Below, in pieces: positions 1 to 8,060 of a stretch of DNA of 64,000 bases (its first letter is position 1; every line of letters begins with the position of its first letter). The notes beneath the pieces were generated by a model. That model did not search any database. It was not told where the DNA came from and was given only the letters and a program-made list of their open reading frames with translations. The DNA is from Sipunculus nudus (Eukaryota > Annelida > Sipuncula > Golfingiida > Sipunculidae), in contig JAPPUL010000069.1 of assembly GCA_026874595.1 (NCBI GenBank), positions 744,001 to 808,000 on the forward strand, written 5' to 3'. Both the position numbers and the translations under genes were made by a program.

Positions 1-531
1 CTGCACATTGCCAATTGACGCCTCCTTTGTGCCACTTAGATAGTCCCTCGAGTATATCCCGCAAAGACCTTCTACGTTGTTAGCGCATCTATATACATAA
101 ACATCATAATTATCACCATATCTAATGCATCTTTTGTATAGCCTCTCTATTAACACCTTCGGTACGTTTACCATGTCGCAAGCTAATACATATAGCCATT
201 CATATCCTCCCTCCTTTCTCCCCTCCTTTCTCCCCTCCTTTCTCCCCTCCTTTATATCTCCTTCCATGTCCTCTAACGATTTGTGCACCGACAGTATCCC
301 TGCTTGCGGCCCTTTATAACTTTCTGCATCTAATAACAACTCTTCTTTACCAAAATATTTACTATACTCTCTCTCCTGTATGCCGTTTATCGATATGTAT
401 ACACGATCGCATACACTCAATAACTTCTCTTTTGCATGAGAAACACATACCTTTTCTCTAATCCTTAACAACCCCTTATCCTCCCCCATCCTACTACTAC
501 GTCCCCCACAAAGAACTACACCCACTACCAT
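1..531 (-). CDS. mobA: Molybdenum cofactor guanylyltransferase MobA (3' end outside window)
   Basis: The enzyme transfers GMP from GTP to Mo-molybdopterin to make the guanine dinucleotide form of the cofactor, in the cytosol. From the ATG at 531 the minus strand reads open for 177 codons to the window edge. The N-terminus carries the nucleotidyltransferase signature LCGGRSSRMGEDK (residues 7-19), and a CDM motif follows near residue 120. The start overlaps the moaE stop by 7 bp, so translation is probably coupled. Oddly, residues about 93-108 are a KEGR-type repeat encoded by 12-bp tandem units, sitting between conserved blocks. The identification is firm; the C-terminal part is not visible. 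Confidence 0.9.
   Translation of the reverse strand, partial: MVVGVVLCGGRSSRMGEDKGLLRIREKVCVSHAKEKLLSVCDRVYISINGIQEREYSKYFGKEELLLDAESYKGPQAGILSVHKSLEDMEGDIKEGRKEGRKEGRKEGGYEWLYVLACDMVNVPKVLIERLYKRCIRYGDNYDVYVYRCANNVEGLCGIYSRDYLSGTKEASIGNVQ
208..254 (-). repeat. In-frame 12-bp tandem repeat inside mobA
   Basis: Nearly four copies of a purine-rich 12-bp unit (sense GGGAGAAAGGAG) encode repeated Lys-Glu-Gly-Arg. The unit keeps the frame of mobA and contains GGAG, a Shine-Dalgarno-like core. Confidence 0.85.
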
Positions 532-965
532 CTGTGACTGCCATCCTTATATACTTCCTTCTTCCATATCGCTGCCTCCTTCTTTACCCTGTCTAGTATA
601 TATCTATTAGATTCATATGCCTCGCCTCTATGGCCTCCGCTCGTTATAATTACTATCGCGCTCTCTCCTACCTCTATCCTCCCTACTCGATGTATGCAAT
701 AACCGTAACTTAAATCCCAACGCTTTATCGCTTCCTTTACTACCTCTTCTATCTTTAACTCTGCATGCTCTTTATTTGTATCGTAATATAAATAATCTAC
801 CTCCCGACCATCTCTAGCTATATCTCGTCTTACCTCTCCGCTAAACAATACCACTCCCCCTATCGCCCCCCCATGTGCACCATTTCTACTTAAAAGCTCA
901 TCCAGCATTAGTTTCTTATCCGTTATCCCTCCAAAACCTTTTACTCCATTTTCTACTACGTTCAT
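525..965 (-). CDS. moaE: Molybdopterin synthase large subunit MoaE
   Basis: MoaE is the catalytic subunit that, with thiocarboxylated MoaD, turns cyclic pyranopterin monophosphate into molybdopterin. At 146 residues it has the usual family length. Family blocks are visible in order: an FSGEVR-like segment (near 42), the HRVGRIEVGE segment, and the closing ...AAIWKKE motif carrying the catalytic lysine region. It lies between moaD and mobA, overlapping mobA by 7 bp. The ATG at 965 follows a repeat-rich spacer with an AAAGGA ribosome-binding site. Confidence 0.93.
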   Translation of the reverse strand: MNVVENGVKGFGGITDKKLMLDELLSRNGAHGGAIGGVVLFSGEVRRDIARDGREVDYLYYDTNKEHAELKIEEVVKEAIKRWDLSYGYCIHRVGRIEVGESAIVIITSGGHRGEAYESNRYILDRVKKEAAIWKKEVYKDGSHRW

Positions 966-982
966 CCTTTAACAATAGCCCT

Positions 983-1026
983 CCTTTTACCCCGTTTTTA
1001 CCCCGTTTTTACTCCGTTTTTACTCC
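983..1026 (-). repeat. 11-bp tandem repeat between moaD and moaE
   Basis: About four copies of an 11-bp unit (minus-strand sense GGGGTAAAAAC / GGAGTAAAAAC) fill the gap between moaD and moaE. Each copy has a GGAG or GGGG core. The repeat ends about 17 bases before the moaE start. Confidence 0.75.
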
Positions 1027-1088
1027 TCTATCTCATCTGTTTTCAATTGCCTCTCGCCTTTTTCCATCATTCTACAGCTCATTACACT

Positions 1089-1337
1089 TCAGCCGCCGCT
1101 TGAAGGCGGAAATAATAATAACTCTTCACCCTCTTCTATAAGCTCTTCTATATCTTCTACCACCCGCTTACCGCGTATCACCCGCAGACTACTAACATGA
1201 CCTAAGACCTTTGGCTCCCTCTTTATCAATATTTCTAAAACCTCTTTACAGCTTACTCTCCCGCCTCCACTCCCTACCCTAAGCTCAAGACCTTCTCCAA
1301 AATAATCCCTAAGTACTCCATATACTTTTATTCGCAT
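1089..1337 (-). CDS. moaD: Molybdopterin synthase sulfur carrier subunit MoaD
   Basis: A small ubiquitin-fold protein that carries the sulfur for molybdopterin synthesis as a C-terminal thiocarboxylate. It is 82 residues long and ends in PPSSGG; the family requires the terminal Gly-Gly. The RVIRGKR stretch and the E-rich LIEEGEELLLFPP segment before the tail match the family. It lies 30 bp after moaA and about 120 bp before moaE, on the same strand. Confidence 0.93.
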   Translation of the reverse strand: MRIKVYGVLRDYFGEGLELRVGSGGGRVSCKEVLEILIKREPKVLGHVSSLRVIRGKRVVEDIEELIEEGEELLLFPPSSGG

Positions 1338-1367
1338 CCTTATTCCTCCTCTTGCTTTACTTCTCTT

Positions 1368-2426
1368 TTAACCGCCTATCTGTTGCATCCCAAGTGCACT
1401 GCCTTTAAATCTATACTCTTGTTTGTCCTTTAATGCCTCTTCTAATATCTTGCGCAGTTTCTCCCTACTCCTTATACCTCGTATGTTGAAACTCCTTTCC
1501 TCACTAAGACAGCCATATATATTCCCTTTGTGATCAAGACGTAGCCTATTACAATCTTTGCAAAACGGACTCGTTGTGTTCGATATTATCCCAAATTTAT
1601 ACCCCTCTGCCTTCGTCTTCCAATATTTTGATGTCTTGCCTGCTTCCCGCCCTAATTCCTCAAGCTCATACTCCTTCTTTATCTGTCCCAATATTGATTC
1701 TTCTCCATAAAAATATCTCTCATGATTATTATACAAATGGCCCATCTGCATCACCTCTAAAAACCGTACCACCACCCCTCGCTTACCAAAATATTTTAAC
1801 AACTTCAATATCTCCCCTTCGTTTAAACCTCGCAGTATTGTCGCGTTTACTTTTACTTTAAAACCCAGCCTCATGCTCTTTTCTATCCCTTCCAATACAT
1901 TGTCCTTATATTTGCCGCCCCCTGTTATTTTCTCAAACTCTTCCTCCCCAAGTGCATCGCAGGATACATTTAGTCCGTCAAGCCCTGAGCCCTTTAACTC
2001 CATTATCCGATCCGCTAGATTATAACCATTTGTCGTTAGCGTCAAAGCCTTTATTCCCAAACTCTTAACTCCTCTTATTAGCCTAGCTAGTCCCTTATAC
2101 AATAGTGGCTCCCCGCCTGTTATTCGCACCTTCTCAAGAACTAGTTCCTCGTGTAATAGCTTAATTAGTTCTATGTATTCTTCCTCTTTTAGTCCAACAC
2201 CTCCTAGCTCATCCCCCTCTGAGCAATATTTACACCCAAAGTTACATCTGTCTATTACGCTAACTCGTAATACCTTGAACCTTCTTACCTCTACACTCCC
2301 ACCAACCCCCATCGTAACTTCCCCTCTTAACACATCCTCTTTCCCATCCTCTTTCCCATCCTCTTTACCATCCTCTTTACCATCCTCTTTACCATCCTCT
2401 TTATTTTTATTCTTTATTCTTTGCAC
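1368..2426 (-). CDS. moaA: GTP 3',8-cyclase MoaA (radical SAM)
   Basis: The enzyme starts molybdopterin synthesis by rearranging GTP, using two [4Fe-4S] clusters and S-adenosylmethionine. The radical-SAM CxxxCxxC is at Cys61, 65 and 68, a TGGEPLL block follows, the second cluster cysteines are at 289, 292 and 306, and the protein ends in the Gly-Gly tail typical of MoaA. The long form begins at a GTG (2426). Residues 9-31 are then a Lys-Glu-Asp-Gly repeat and conserved sequence begins only near residue 48. An ATG at 2312 (residue 39) has a GAGGGG ribosome-binding site 8 bases upstream and may be the true start, which would make the repeat part of the leader. The function is firm; the start is not. 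Confidence 0.93.
   Translation of the reverse strand: MQRIKNKNKEDGKEDGKEDGKEDGKEDGKEDVLRGEVTMGVGGSVEVRRFKVLRVSVIDRCNFGCKYCSEGDELGGVGLKEEEYIELIKLLHEELVLEKVRITGGEPLLYKGLARLIRGVKSLGIKALTLTTNGYNLADRIMELKGSGLDGLNVSCDALGEEEFEKITGGGKYKDNVLEGIEKSMRLGFKVKVNATILRGLNEGEILKLLKYFGKRGVVVRFLEVMQMGHLYNNHERYFYGEESILGQIKKEYELEELGREAGKTSKYWKTKAEGYKFGIISNTTSPFCKDCNRLRLDHKGNIYGCLSEERSFNIRGIRSREKLRKILEEALKDKQEYRFKGSALGMQQIGG
2313..2330 (-). promoter_or_regulatory. Ribosome-binding site for the internal moaA ATG (2312)
   Basis: The minus strand reads AGAGGGGAAGTTACG directly before the ATG at 2312. The GAGGGG core has optimal spacing. The plus-strand bases 2315-2326 are identical to bases 58295-58306, which form part of the C/U-rich hairpin arm and loop described there. 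Confidence 0.55.
2334..2402 (-). repeat. 12-bp tandem repeat at the 5' end of moaA
   Basis: About six copies of a 12-bp unit (sense AAAGAGGATGGT / AAAGAGGATGGG) encode a KEDG repeat if translated from the GTG at 2426. The unit length is a multiple of three, which keeps the moaA frame open. Confidence 0.85.
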
Positions 2427-2456
2427 TTTTATACCCCTATCTCCTTTTCTCTACAC

Positions 2457-3653
2457 TCAGTACCATCTATAATAATCCACCACACTGCCTGCTTCTAAAC
2501 GATTTATAGCTCCTCGATGTACTCCTATCCCGTCTGAGCCCAAACCCGCCTTTATATCTCCACTCCCGTTATAACTTAATAAGCTTATCTGTCCACTTGC
2601 ATAGTCTGCCTTACACGGAAAATAGTCATCTCTTTCTCCCTTTTTATTTCTCCCCTCTTTTAATACCATCTTCTCACTCCTCACCGGCTTTATTTTCATG
2701 AATGCCCTTATATACGGCTCTATAAACAATTTATACGTTACTTGGCATGATAGTGGGTTGCCAGGAAGTCCGTATACTACACCTTTTTCCGTTGCCCCAA
2801 ACCATATCGGCTTGCCTGGTTTAACTGATACTTTATGAAATATCTTCCTCACCCCAAGACCCTCCAAAACATGCGGTACGTAATCTGCATCCCCCATCGA
2901 TACCCCCCCTGATAGGATAACTATATCTTCATCCATGCATTGCTTTATTACATCCTTTAACTCCTCTTTGTCATCTCCTACCAAAACCCTCCTCTCTGAC
3001 CTTATTCCTACGCTAAGTCGCAATAATGCCTCTAGAACATAGGTATTTGAATCGCGTATTTGATAACTCTTTGGCTGCACTCCCAACGGCTGCACTTCGT
3101 CTCCTGTCGATATTAGTGAGACCCTAGGTTTGCCATATATCTTTACTTCCCTATATCCTAGACTTGCTAGCACGTTTACTGCCGAATGATCTATATAACT
3201 GCCATTCCCTAGTACTACGCTCCCTTCCTCTATGTCTTCTCCCTTCTTCGAAATGTTTTGTCCCCTCTTTACCCCCTCTTCTAATACTTTTACCACCCCA
3301 TCCCCTCCCTCCTCCGTTTGCTCATACGCTACCACCGCATCTGCTCCATCCGGCACCTCAGACCCCGTCATTATACTTACACACTCCCCATCCCCCAATT
3401 CCCCCTTATAGCCCGCTTCTCCCGCTAGAGTCTTTTGCAAGACCCTAAACTCTTTTACTCTTAACTTGTTTATTGATTCTGATTTTAAGGCGTATCCATC
3501 CATTGCTGATCTATTATATGGCGGATAGTCGCGGTCTGATCTTATCTGTTCGTACAAGGTGCAGCCTACCGATTCTAGCAGCTCCACCTTCTCTATCTTA
3601 TTTCCTTTTACATTCTCTAACACTAAACGTTGTGCTTCTTCTACCCTTAGCAT
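2457..3653 (-). CDS. moeA: Molybdopterin molybdotransferase MoeA
   Basis: MoeA inserts molybdate into adenylylated molybdopterin. The 398-residue length is normal. Visible family motifs are SAMDGYA near the N-terminus, an ISTGDE segment, the GGVSMGDADYV block and GLPGNPLSC. The domain order matches MoeA: N-terminal domains, the MogA-like domain, then a C-terminal beta domain. The ATG at 3653 has AGGAG five bases upstream. It is followed 31 bp later by moaA. The MogA-like domain resembles part of the upstream fusion protein, but the full length and motif order make MoeA clear. Confidence 0.94.
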   Translation of the reverse strand: MLRVEEAQRLVLENVKGNKIEKVELLESVGCTLYEQIRSDRDYPPYNRSAMDGYALKSESINKLRVKEFRVLQKTLAGEAGYKGELGDGECVSIMTGSEVPDGADAVVAYEQTEEGGDGVVKVLEEGVKRGQNISKKGEDIEEGSVVLGNGSYIDHSAVNVLASLGYREVKIYGKPRVSLISTGDEVQPLGVQPKSYQIRDSNTYVLEALLRLSVGIRSERRVLVGDDKEELKDVIKQCMDEDIVILSGGVSMGDADYVPHVLEGLGVRKIFHKVSVKPGKPIWFGATEKGVVYGLPGNPLSCQVTYKLFIEPYIRAFMKIKPVRSEKMVLKEGRNKKGERDDYFPCKADYASGQISLLSYNGSGDIKAGLGSDGIGVHRGAINRLEAGSVVDYYRWY

Positions 3654-3655
3654 AC

Positions 3656-3721
3656 TTACTCCTTTTCTATCGCGGAAGGCTTATCCATTTCTAGAGTAAA
3701 CCCTATCGCCTTTATTACCAT
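3656..3721 (-). other. Short open frame just before moeA (21 codons)
   Basis: An ATG at 3721 opens 21 codons that stop two bases before the moeA ATG; its last codons carry the moeA ribosome-binding site. Its codon endings look like those of leading-strand genes. It could be a translated leader or the tail of a lost gene. I recognise no family. Confidence 0.2.
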
Positions 3722-3840
3722 AGCTTTAGCTTCTAAAACCTTAGGCCATAAAGATCAGAGCGTGTTTGCTCAAAGCTTTATTTCTTAATCTTTTTTATCT
3801 CTACTTGCTCATTTCCTCTTCTTTTTTATTCCCCTTTTCT

Positions 3841-4010
3841 CTTTCCTTGCCTTTCCTTGTCTTTCCTTGCCTTTCCTTGCCTTTCCTTGCCTTTCCTTGT
3901 CTTCTCTTGCCTTTCCTTGCCTTTCCTTGTCTTTCCTTGCCTTTCCTTGCCTTCTCTTGCCTTCTCTTGCCTTCTCTTGCCTTCTCTTGCCTTCTCTTAC
4001 ATCTACAATA
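3841..4010 (-). repeat. 17 tandem copies of a 10-bp unit between moaC-mog and moeA
   Basis: Seventeen head-to-tail 10-bp units (plus strand CTTTCCTTGC, variants CTTCTCTTGC) run in perfect register. The minus, transcribed strand is purine-rich with AAGG or GAGAAG cores. The array begins just past the moaC-mog stop and ends about 190 bp before moeA. Variants cluster: CTTCTC units lie mainly at the moaC-mog end, suggesting local duplication. Confidence 0.95.
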
Positions 4011-4032
4011 CCTTCCTACAAGACCATATACC

Positions 4033-4959
4033 CTAATGTCCGCCACCACCTAACATCTTCTTTGCATGGAATATCCACGGTAGTATTGCCTCCATACCCT
4101 CTCTTGCCCCTGCTGAGCTCCCAGGTAATGTTATTAATAACGTTTTCCCTATTGCTCCTGTTACTCCTCGTGAAAACATCGCTAAGGGCGTTCGCTCCCC
4201 CCCATACGCTCTTATCCTTTCGCTTATCCCTTGCGCTTCCCTCTCTATTAACTCCTCTACCGCTTCCACTGTCTTATCTCTTGGCCCAAGCCCTGTTCCG
4301 CCTGTTGTAAATATATAGGATATCTCTCCTCCATCTATCCAGCTTCTTATTGTCGTCTGAATCTTTTCCTTCTCATCAGGAATTATAGTATAATATAATA
4401 CTTTTGCCCTTTCTCTTTCTAGCATCTCCTTTATTATCTTTCCCGATTTATCTTCTCGTCGCCCTGATGCCGTTGAGTCCGAGCATACTAATACCCCTAC
4501 CTTGATCCCTTCCTTACTGTACAAGCTCTTCCCCATCTCCCCTTTTCCCCCTCGCTTCTCCAATATCTTTATCCCCCCTATCTCAAGCTCTTCGTCTATT
4601 GGCTTCAATATATCATATATCGTTAGGCAACTAACTGTTAGCCCCGTCAACACCTCCATCTCTATCCCCGTCCTGTCTAGCGACTGGCCTCTACACTCAA
4701 CCTCTACTACCCCTCGCTCCCCTTCCTCATAGAGATTAATATCTATTTCAAGATTATCTACTCGCACCGGATGACAATGTGGTATCAAGCCGCTTGTTGC
4801 CTTCGCCCCGAGCATCCCCGCACTCTTTGCATACGTATATATATCACCTTTCGGTATCTTATTCTCCCTTATTCGCTCAAGTGTCCCCTTACTACAATAT
4901 ACTTTCCCTACTCCATTCGCTTTTCTCAAACTCACACTCTTTTTTGTTATATCTACCAT
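4033..4959 (-). CDS. moaC: Fused cyclic pyranopterin monophosphate synthase MoaC and MogA/MoaB-type adenylyltransferase
   Basis: Two cofactor steps are joined in one 308-residue chain. Residues 1 to about 145 are MoaC, which closes the pyranopterin ring after MoaA; the HCHP motif and an E-MEVLTG segment are visible. Residues about 155-308 are a MogA/MoaB domain, which adenylylates molybdopterin; it has SDSTASGRREDKSG and the FTTGGTGLGPRDKT motif. A charged linker KRGGKGEMGK joins them. The gene follows the kinase-like gene and precedes the 10-bp repeat array and moeA. Fusions of these two activities exist in other bacteria. Confidence 0.92.
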   Translation of the reverse strand: MVDITKKSVSLRKANGVGKVYCSKGTLERIRENKIPKGDIYTYAKSAGMLGAKATSGLIPHCHPVRVDNLEIDINLYEEGERGVVEVECRGQSLDRTGIEMEVLTGLTVSCLTIYDILKPIDEELEIGGIKILEKRGGKGEMGKSLYSKEGIKVGVLVCSDSTASGRREDKSGKIIKEMLERERAKVLYYTIIPDEKEKIQTTIRSWIDGGEISYIFTTGGTGLGPRDKTVEAVEELIEREAQGISERIRAYGGERTPLAMFSRGVTGAIGKTLLITLPGSSAGAREGMEAILPWIFHAKKMLGGGGH

Positions 4960-5073
4960 CTATTCTTTTGCCTTTGTCTCCTATTCTTCTCTTTCATACT
5001 CTTTTAATCTCTTTTTATATAAGTTATACATTTATATCCTCTTTGTATACTCTATTTTATATTAAGTCCTACT

Positions 5074-6213
5074 TTAAGTTACATTCCCCCCCCTCTCATA
5101 TCCAGCAAGCTCACATACTCCCTCAAGTACCTTCTTAAGCTCTTTTCTCCCATCCAATAACTCCATTATCTCCACCCTCCTAAGCACATACTTTAAGTCT
5201 TTTATCCCGTAGGGGATACTCTCTATAAATATTATCTTGCCTTCGTAAAGACCCCTATAACCATAAGCCCCAAACGCCTGCAAAAGCCTTAGTAACACGT
5301 ATTTATAATAACTTCCTGCCTCTATCGTTTCGACATTTGTACTTTCTCTTGCAAACCATTCAGCATAATATCTAAACAGCCTCTCTCGCATAGCGTAATC
5401 TAATCCTACTTGAGAATCGTACAACAATGACCCTATATCGTAATATTTTGACCCAAGCCGTCCACCCTGATAATCTATATAATATATTTCTTCCCCCTCT
5501 ACGCTTTTATCCCCTACACCCTTATTCTTAACTAAGATATTTCTACTTTGAAAGTCTCGATACATAAAATATTCATCTCCTCCTACCTCCAAAAGCTCAG
5601 ATGCATACTTTCTAAAATCTTCATCAAGTCGTTCCTCATTAAAGCATATATCATGGAACTTTACAAAATAATATTTAAAGTAATTTAAATCTCTTAGCAT
5701 GCCAGGTTTGTCAAATCGCTTGCTCGGATATGATACACTATAATCTATACCGTCGCCAACCTTAAGCTGTATCCGTAAAAGATCTCTTATCACCGCCTCA
5801 TAAAGCCGTTCAACCACATCTAATCCACCCTCTTTATACCCTCCTTCTTTTATGTTTAATACCTTGTTGTATAAACTTGTATCGCCTAAGTCCTCTATGA
5901 AGTAATATCTACGGCTCTCGTCTATAAACAGTAGTTTAGGTACTCCTAATCCCTCCTTTAGAAAATGGAGCGTATAACTATAATATGCTTCGTTCTCTTT
6001 AATATCTTTATTATATACTCCTAATATCCTACCTCCTCCCTCTCCTATGTGCCTTATATATATTCGGTTTGAACCCGATACCGCAAGCTCCTCCTGCTTT
6101 GTCAGCTTCTCTTTACTATATATTTCGTACAACTCTTTTAGCTTCCCCTTAACCTCTTCTTTAGACACCGTTTTCCTCCTTGCTCTTTTGTTCTGCTTTA
6201 CCCTGGCACTCAT
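5074..6213 (-). CDS. APH-fold phosphotransferase (aminoglycoside phosphotransferase family; AmgK-like)
   Basis: A 379-residue small-molecule kinase-like protein. The catalytic loop is YRDFQSRN with Asp220, and the metal-binding DYQGG has Asp247 followed by YYDIGSLLYD, the pattern of sugar and cell-wall kinases such as AmgK rather than antibiotic-modifying enzymes. A Lys/Arg-rich N-terminal 20 residues precede the fold. It sits 16 bp after the cyclic-nucleotide-domain gene and about 115 bp before moaC-mog, in the same direction. The substrate cannot be read from sequence; amino-sugar recycling is a guess from the family. Nothing ties it to molybdenum except position. Confidence 0.75.
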   Translation of the reverse strand: MSARVKQNKRARRKTVSKEEVKGKLKELYEIYSKEKLTKQEELAVSGSNRIYIRHIGEGGGRILGVYNKDIKENEAYYSYTLHFLKEGLGVPKLLFIDESRRYYFIEDLGDTSLYNKVLNIKEGGYKEGGLDVVERLYEAVIRDLLRIQLKVGDGIDYSVSYPSKRFDKPGMLRDLNYFKYYFVKFHDICFNEERLDEDFRKYASELLEVGGDEYFMYRDFQSRNILVKNKGVGDKSVEGEEIYYIDYQGGRLGSKYYDIGSLLYDSQVGLDYAMRERLFRYYAEWFARESTNVETIEAGSYYKYVLLRLLQAFGAYGYRGLYEGKIIFIESIPYGIKDLKYVLRRVEIMELLDGRKELKKVLEGVCELAGYERGGNVT

Positions 6214-6229
6214 ACCTTCCTTACAAATA

Positions 6230-7336
6230 TTAATTGTCTGTTTCTATTGCCCCTCCCCTAGTTTGCCCCTCCTCTAATTTCTTATCCAGGCTCTTTACAA
6301 GCTCATTTATCCAACTATATTCTTTGTTACTCTCAAGTACCTCCTTTAACTTATATTTGAAGTCCTTTAGCTCTTCGATTATCTTTTCTCTTGAGCCTCT
6401 TAACTCCTCTATCTCTTTATTTAATTCCTCTATCTCTTTACAATGTTCATTTATATAGCTTGCAAGTCGCTTTATTAAAAGCTTTAGAAAGTCTTGCCTG
6501 CCCTTTAGTATCTTTGGTATGTCTTGCTTCTTTATTACTACAATATTTGTATCTTCTATCGCTTGGATGCTTGCTGTGCGATTCGCTCCAAGCCAAAATA
6601 TCATGTCTCCTAATATCGTTCCTGACTCGCTTATCTGTTTTAGCTCTTTTCCCTCTATTGAAAGTCTTAGCCGACCCTCTTTCAATATGTAAAATTCATC
6701 CCCTATATCTCCTTCTCTACATACGTAATTCCCTCCTAAAATCCGCCTCCCATATTCATCTAATTTCTCACCTATATCTCCTTTGATATGCTCTTCCTCT
6801 TTATCTACTGTTTTTTTATATAGCGGAGTCCGCATCCCTAGCTCATATGCTAATGTCTCCCTTTGAGCTTCGTAACACGTTGATAGTAACGACATTGCTT
6901 TTTCATCTGTCTTTATCTTTCTTATTAAACGATTAGTTACCCATGCCAGCCCTTTACTAATCTCGTTAACTGTATCCTCTAGCTCCTCCTTATCCTCTAT
7001 CTTCCTTATCCTTAGCTTATCCATTTGTACTACCATCTCGGCTGCCGACTGACCTATCTTATAGCCTTTTGTAAAATCACGCAAATCCTTCTCAAGTTCA
7101 TAATTAGGTATCTCAGACGCTTTCACCCCTTCTAATGTATATATACTCATGCAACGTCGCCCTCCTGCTCCATCACCTAGTATCTCTGCTATTCCAAATA
7201 CTATGCCCTCACTAGATGATTTAGACTCTATTGTAAAACTCTCCCCTCCTTTTAACTCAACTACTACTTCTGCGTCTATATAATAGGCACTCTCCGCATC
7301 CTGCCCATACCTGTATACATAATTCTTTTCTGACAT
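6230..7336 (-). CDS. Tandem cyclic-nucleotide-binding-domain protein with coiled-coil tail
   Basis: A 368-residue soluble protein. An N-terminal half-domain (about residues 5-95) and a fuller cNMP-type beta-roll (about 185-290, with the REGDIGDEFYILKEG segment and an RTAS phosphate-site-like segment) are separated by helices. The last 70 residues are a heptad-rich Lys/Glu coiled coil. There is no helix-turn-helix, so it is not a CRP-type transcription factor. Proteins of this plan occur in spirochaetes. It heads the leftward run that leads into the molybdenum genes. The ligand and partner are unknown. Confidence 0.75.
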   Translation of the reverse strand: MSEKNYVYRYGQDAESAYYIDAEVVVELKGGESFTIESKSSSEGIVFGIAEILGDGAGGRRCMSIYTLEGVKASEIPNYELEKDLRDFTKGYKIGQSAAEMVVQMDKLRIRKIEDKEELEDTVNEISKGLAWVTNRLIRKIKTDEKAMSLLSTCYEAQRETLAYELGMRTPLYKKTVDKEEEHIKGDIGEKLDEYGRRILGGNYVCREGDIGDEFYILKEGRLRLSIEGKELKQISESGTILGDMIFWLGANRTASIQAIEDTNIVVIKKQDIPKILKGRQDFLKLLIKRLASYINEHCKEIEELNKEIEELRGSREKIIEELKDFKYKLKEVLESNKEYSWINELVKSLDKKLEEGQTRGGAIETDN

Positions 7337-7520
7337 TAGGCTCTTCTTGCTTCTCCCAATTCATACTCCTATTAACTACTACCCCTTATCATATCCGTAC
7401 TACTCAAAATATAACCTTTTTATCCCTTTAAAACACAACTCGTATTACTCTACTCTTTTTCTTTTATCTGTTTATATTTATATTTTAGTCTTTACCCTTA
7501 ACTTTATGTATGGCTCTTTT

Positions 7521-8060
7521 ATGGCAAATTACGTTTATATCGCAACAAGCTTAGATGGATATATTGCTGATGTTGATGGCGGAATTGAATGGTTAAAGGA
7601 AATAGCCCCTCCAAAGGACGATGACCTTGGCTTTAGTGCTTTCTTAGCAAAAGTTGATGCTATTGTTATCGGGAGAATTACTTACACGGTCCTTTTAGCC
7701 TTTGCTCGATGGCCTTATGATACTGTTTTTGTTATTAGCAATACTCTCCTTAAAATCCAGGAGAGCTTAAAAGATAAAGCTTCTTTAATAAAAGGTTCTC
7801 CTCAACAAATTGTTAATACTCTTTTGCTTAAAGGTTATCGTAACCTTTATATCGACGGGGCTACTACTATTCAAAGCTTCCTTAAATATAATCTTATTGA
7901 CGAGATTATATTTACCGTTATTCCTAAAATACTTGGGCAAGGGATTTCTCTCTTTACTAAAGATTTAATCCCTTGTAACTTTCAGGCTTATAAAACTGAA
8001 TTATTATCTGTACATGCTGCTAAAACTTATTTCAAAAAAGTTGTTACTAATGTCTCCTAA
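7521..8060 (+). CDS. Dihydrofolate-reductase-family (RibD C-terminal-like) oxidoreductase
   Basis: A 179-residue protein of the YyaP/YwjB type: it begins with YVYIATSLDGYIA, has an IVIGRITYTVLL motif, and a GYRNLYIDGATTIQSFL nucleotide-binding segment. The longer frame upstream (from 7347) has no conserved sequence, so the ATG at 7521 is chosen; ATG 7506 is possible. No Shine-Dalgarno is visible for either. It is a lagging-strand gene and its last 11 bp overlap the uvrC start. The substrate is unknown; the family uses NADPH, but true dihydrofolate reduction is not implied. Confidence 0.8.
   Translation: MANYVYIATSLDGYIADVDGGIEWLKEIAPPKDDDLGFSAFLAKVDAIVIGRITYTVLLAFARWPYDTVFVISNTLLKIQESLKDKASLIKGSPQQIVNTLLLKGYRNLYIDGATTIQSFLKYNLIDEIIFTVIPKILGQGISLFTKDLIPCNFQAYKTELLSVHAAKTYFKKVVTNVS

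Noticed and set aside
125-319. Plus-strand frame with SFLPSFLP repeats
   Set aside because: It is the antisense of mobA and its repeat; mobA shows clear motifs on the other strand.
3801-4049. An 82-codon minus-strand frame over the 10-bp array
   Set aside because: Almost all of it is repeat-coded Lys/Arg/Gln. It begins inside moaC-mog and has no recognisable fold.
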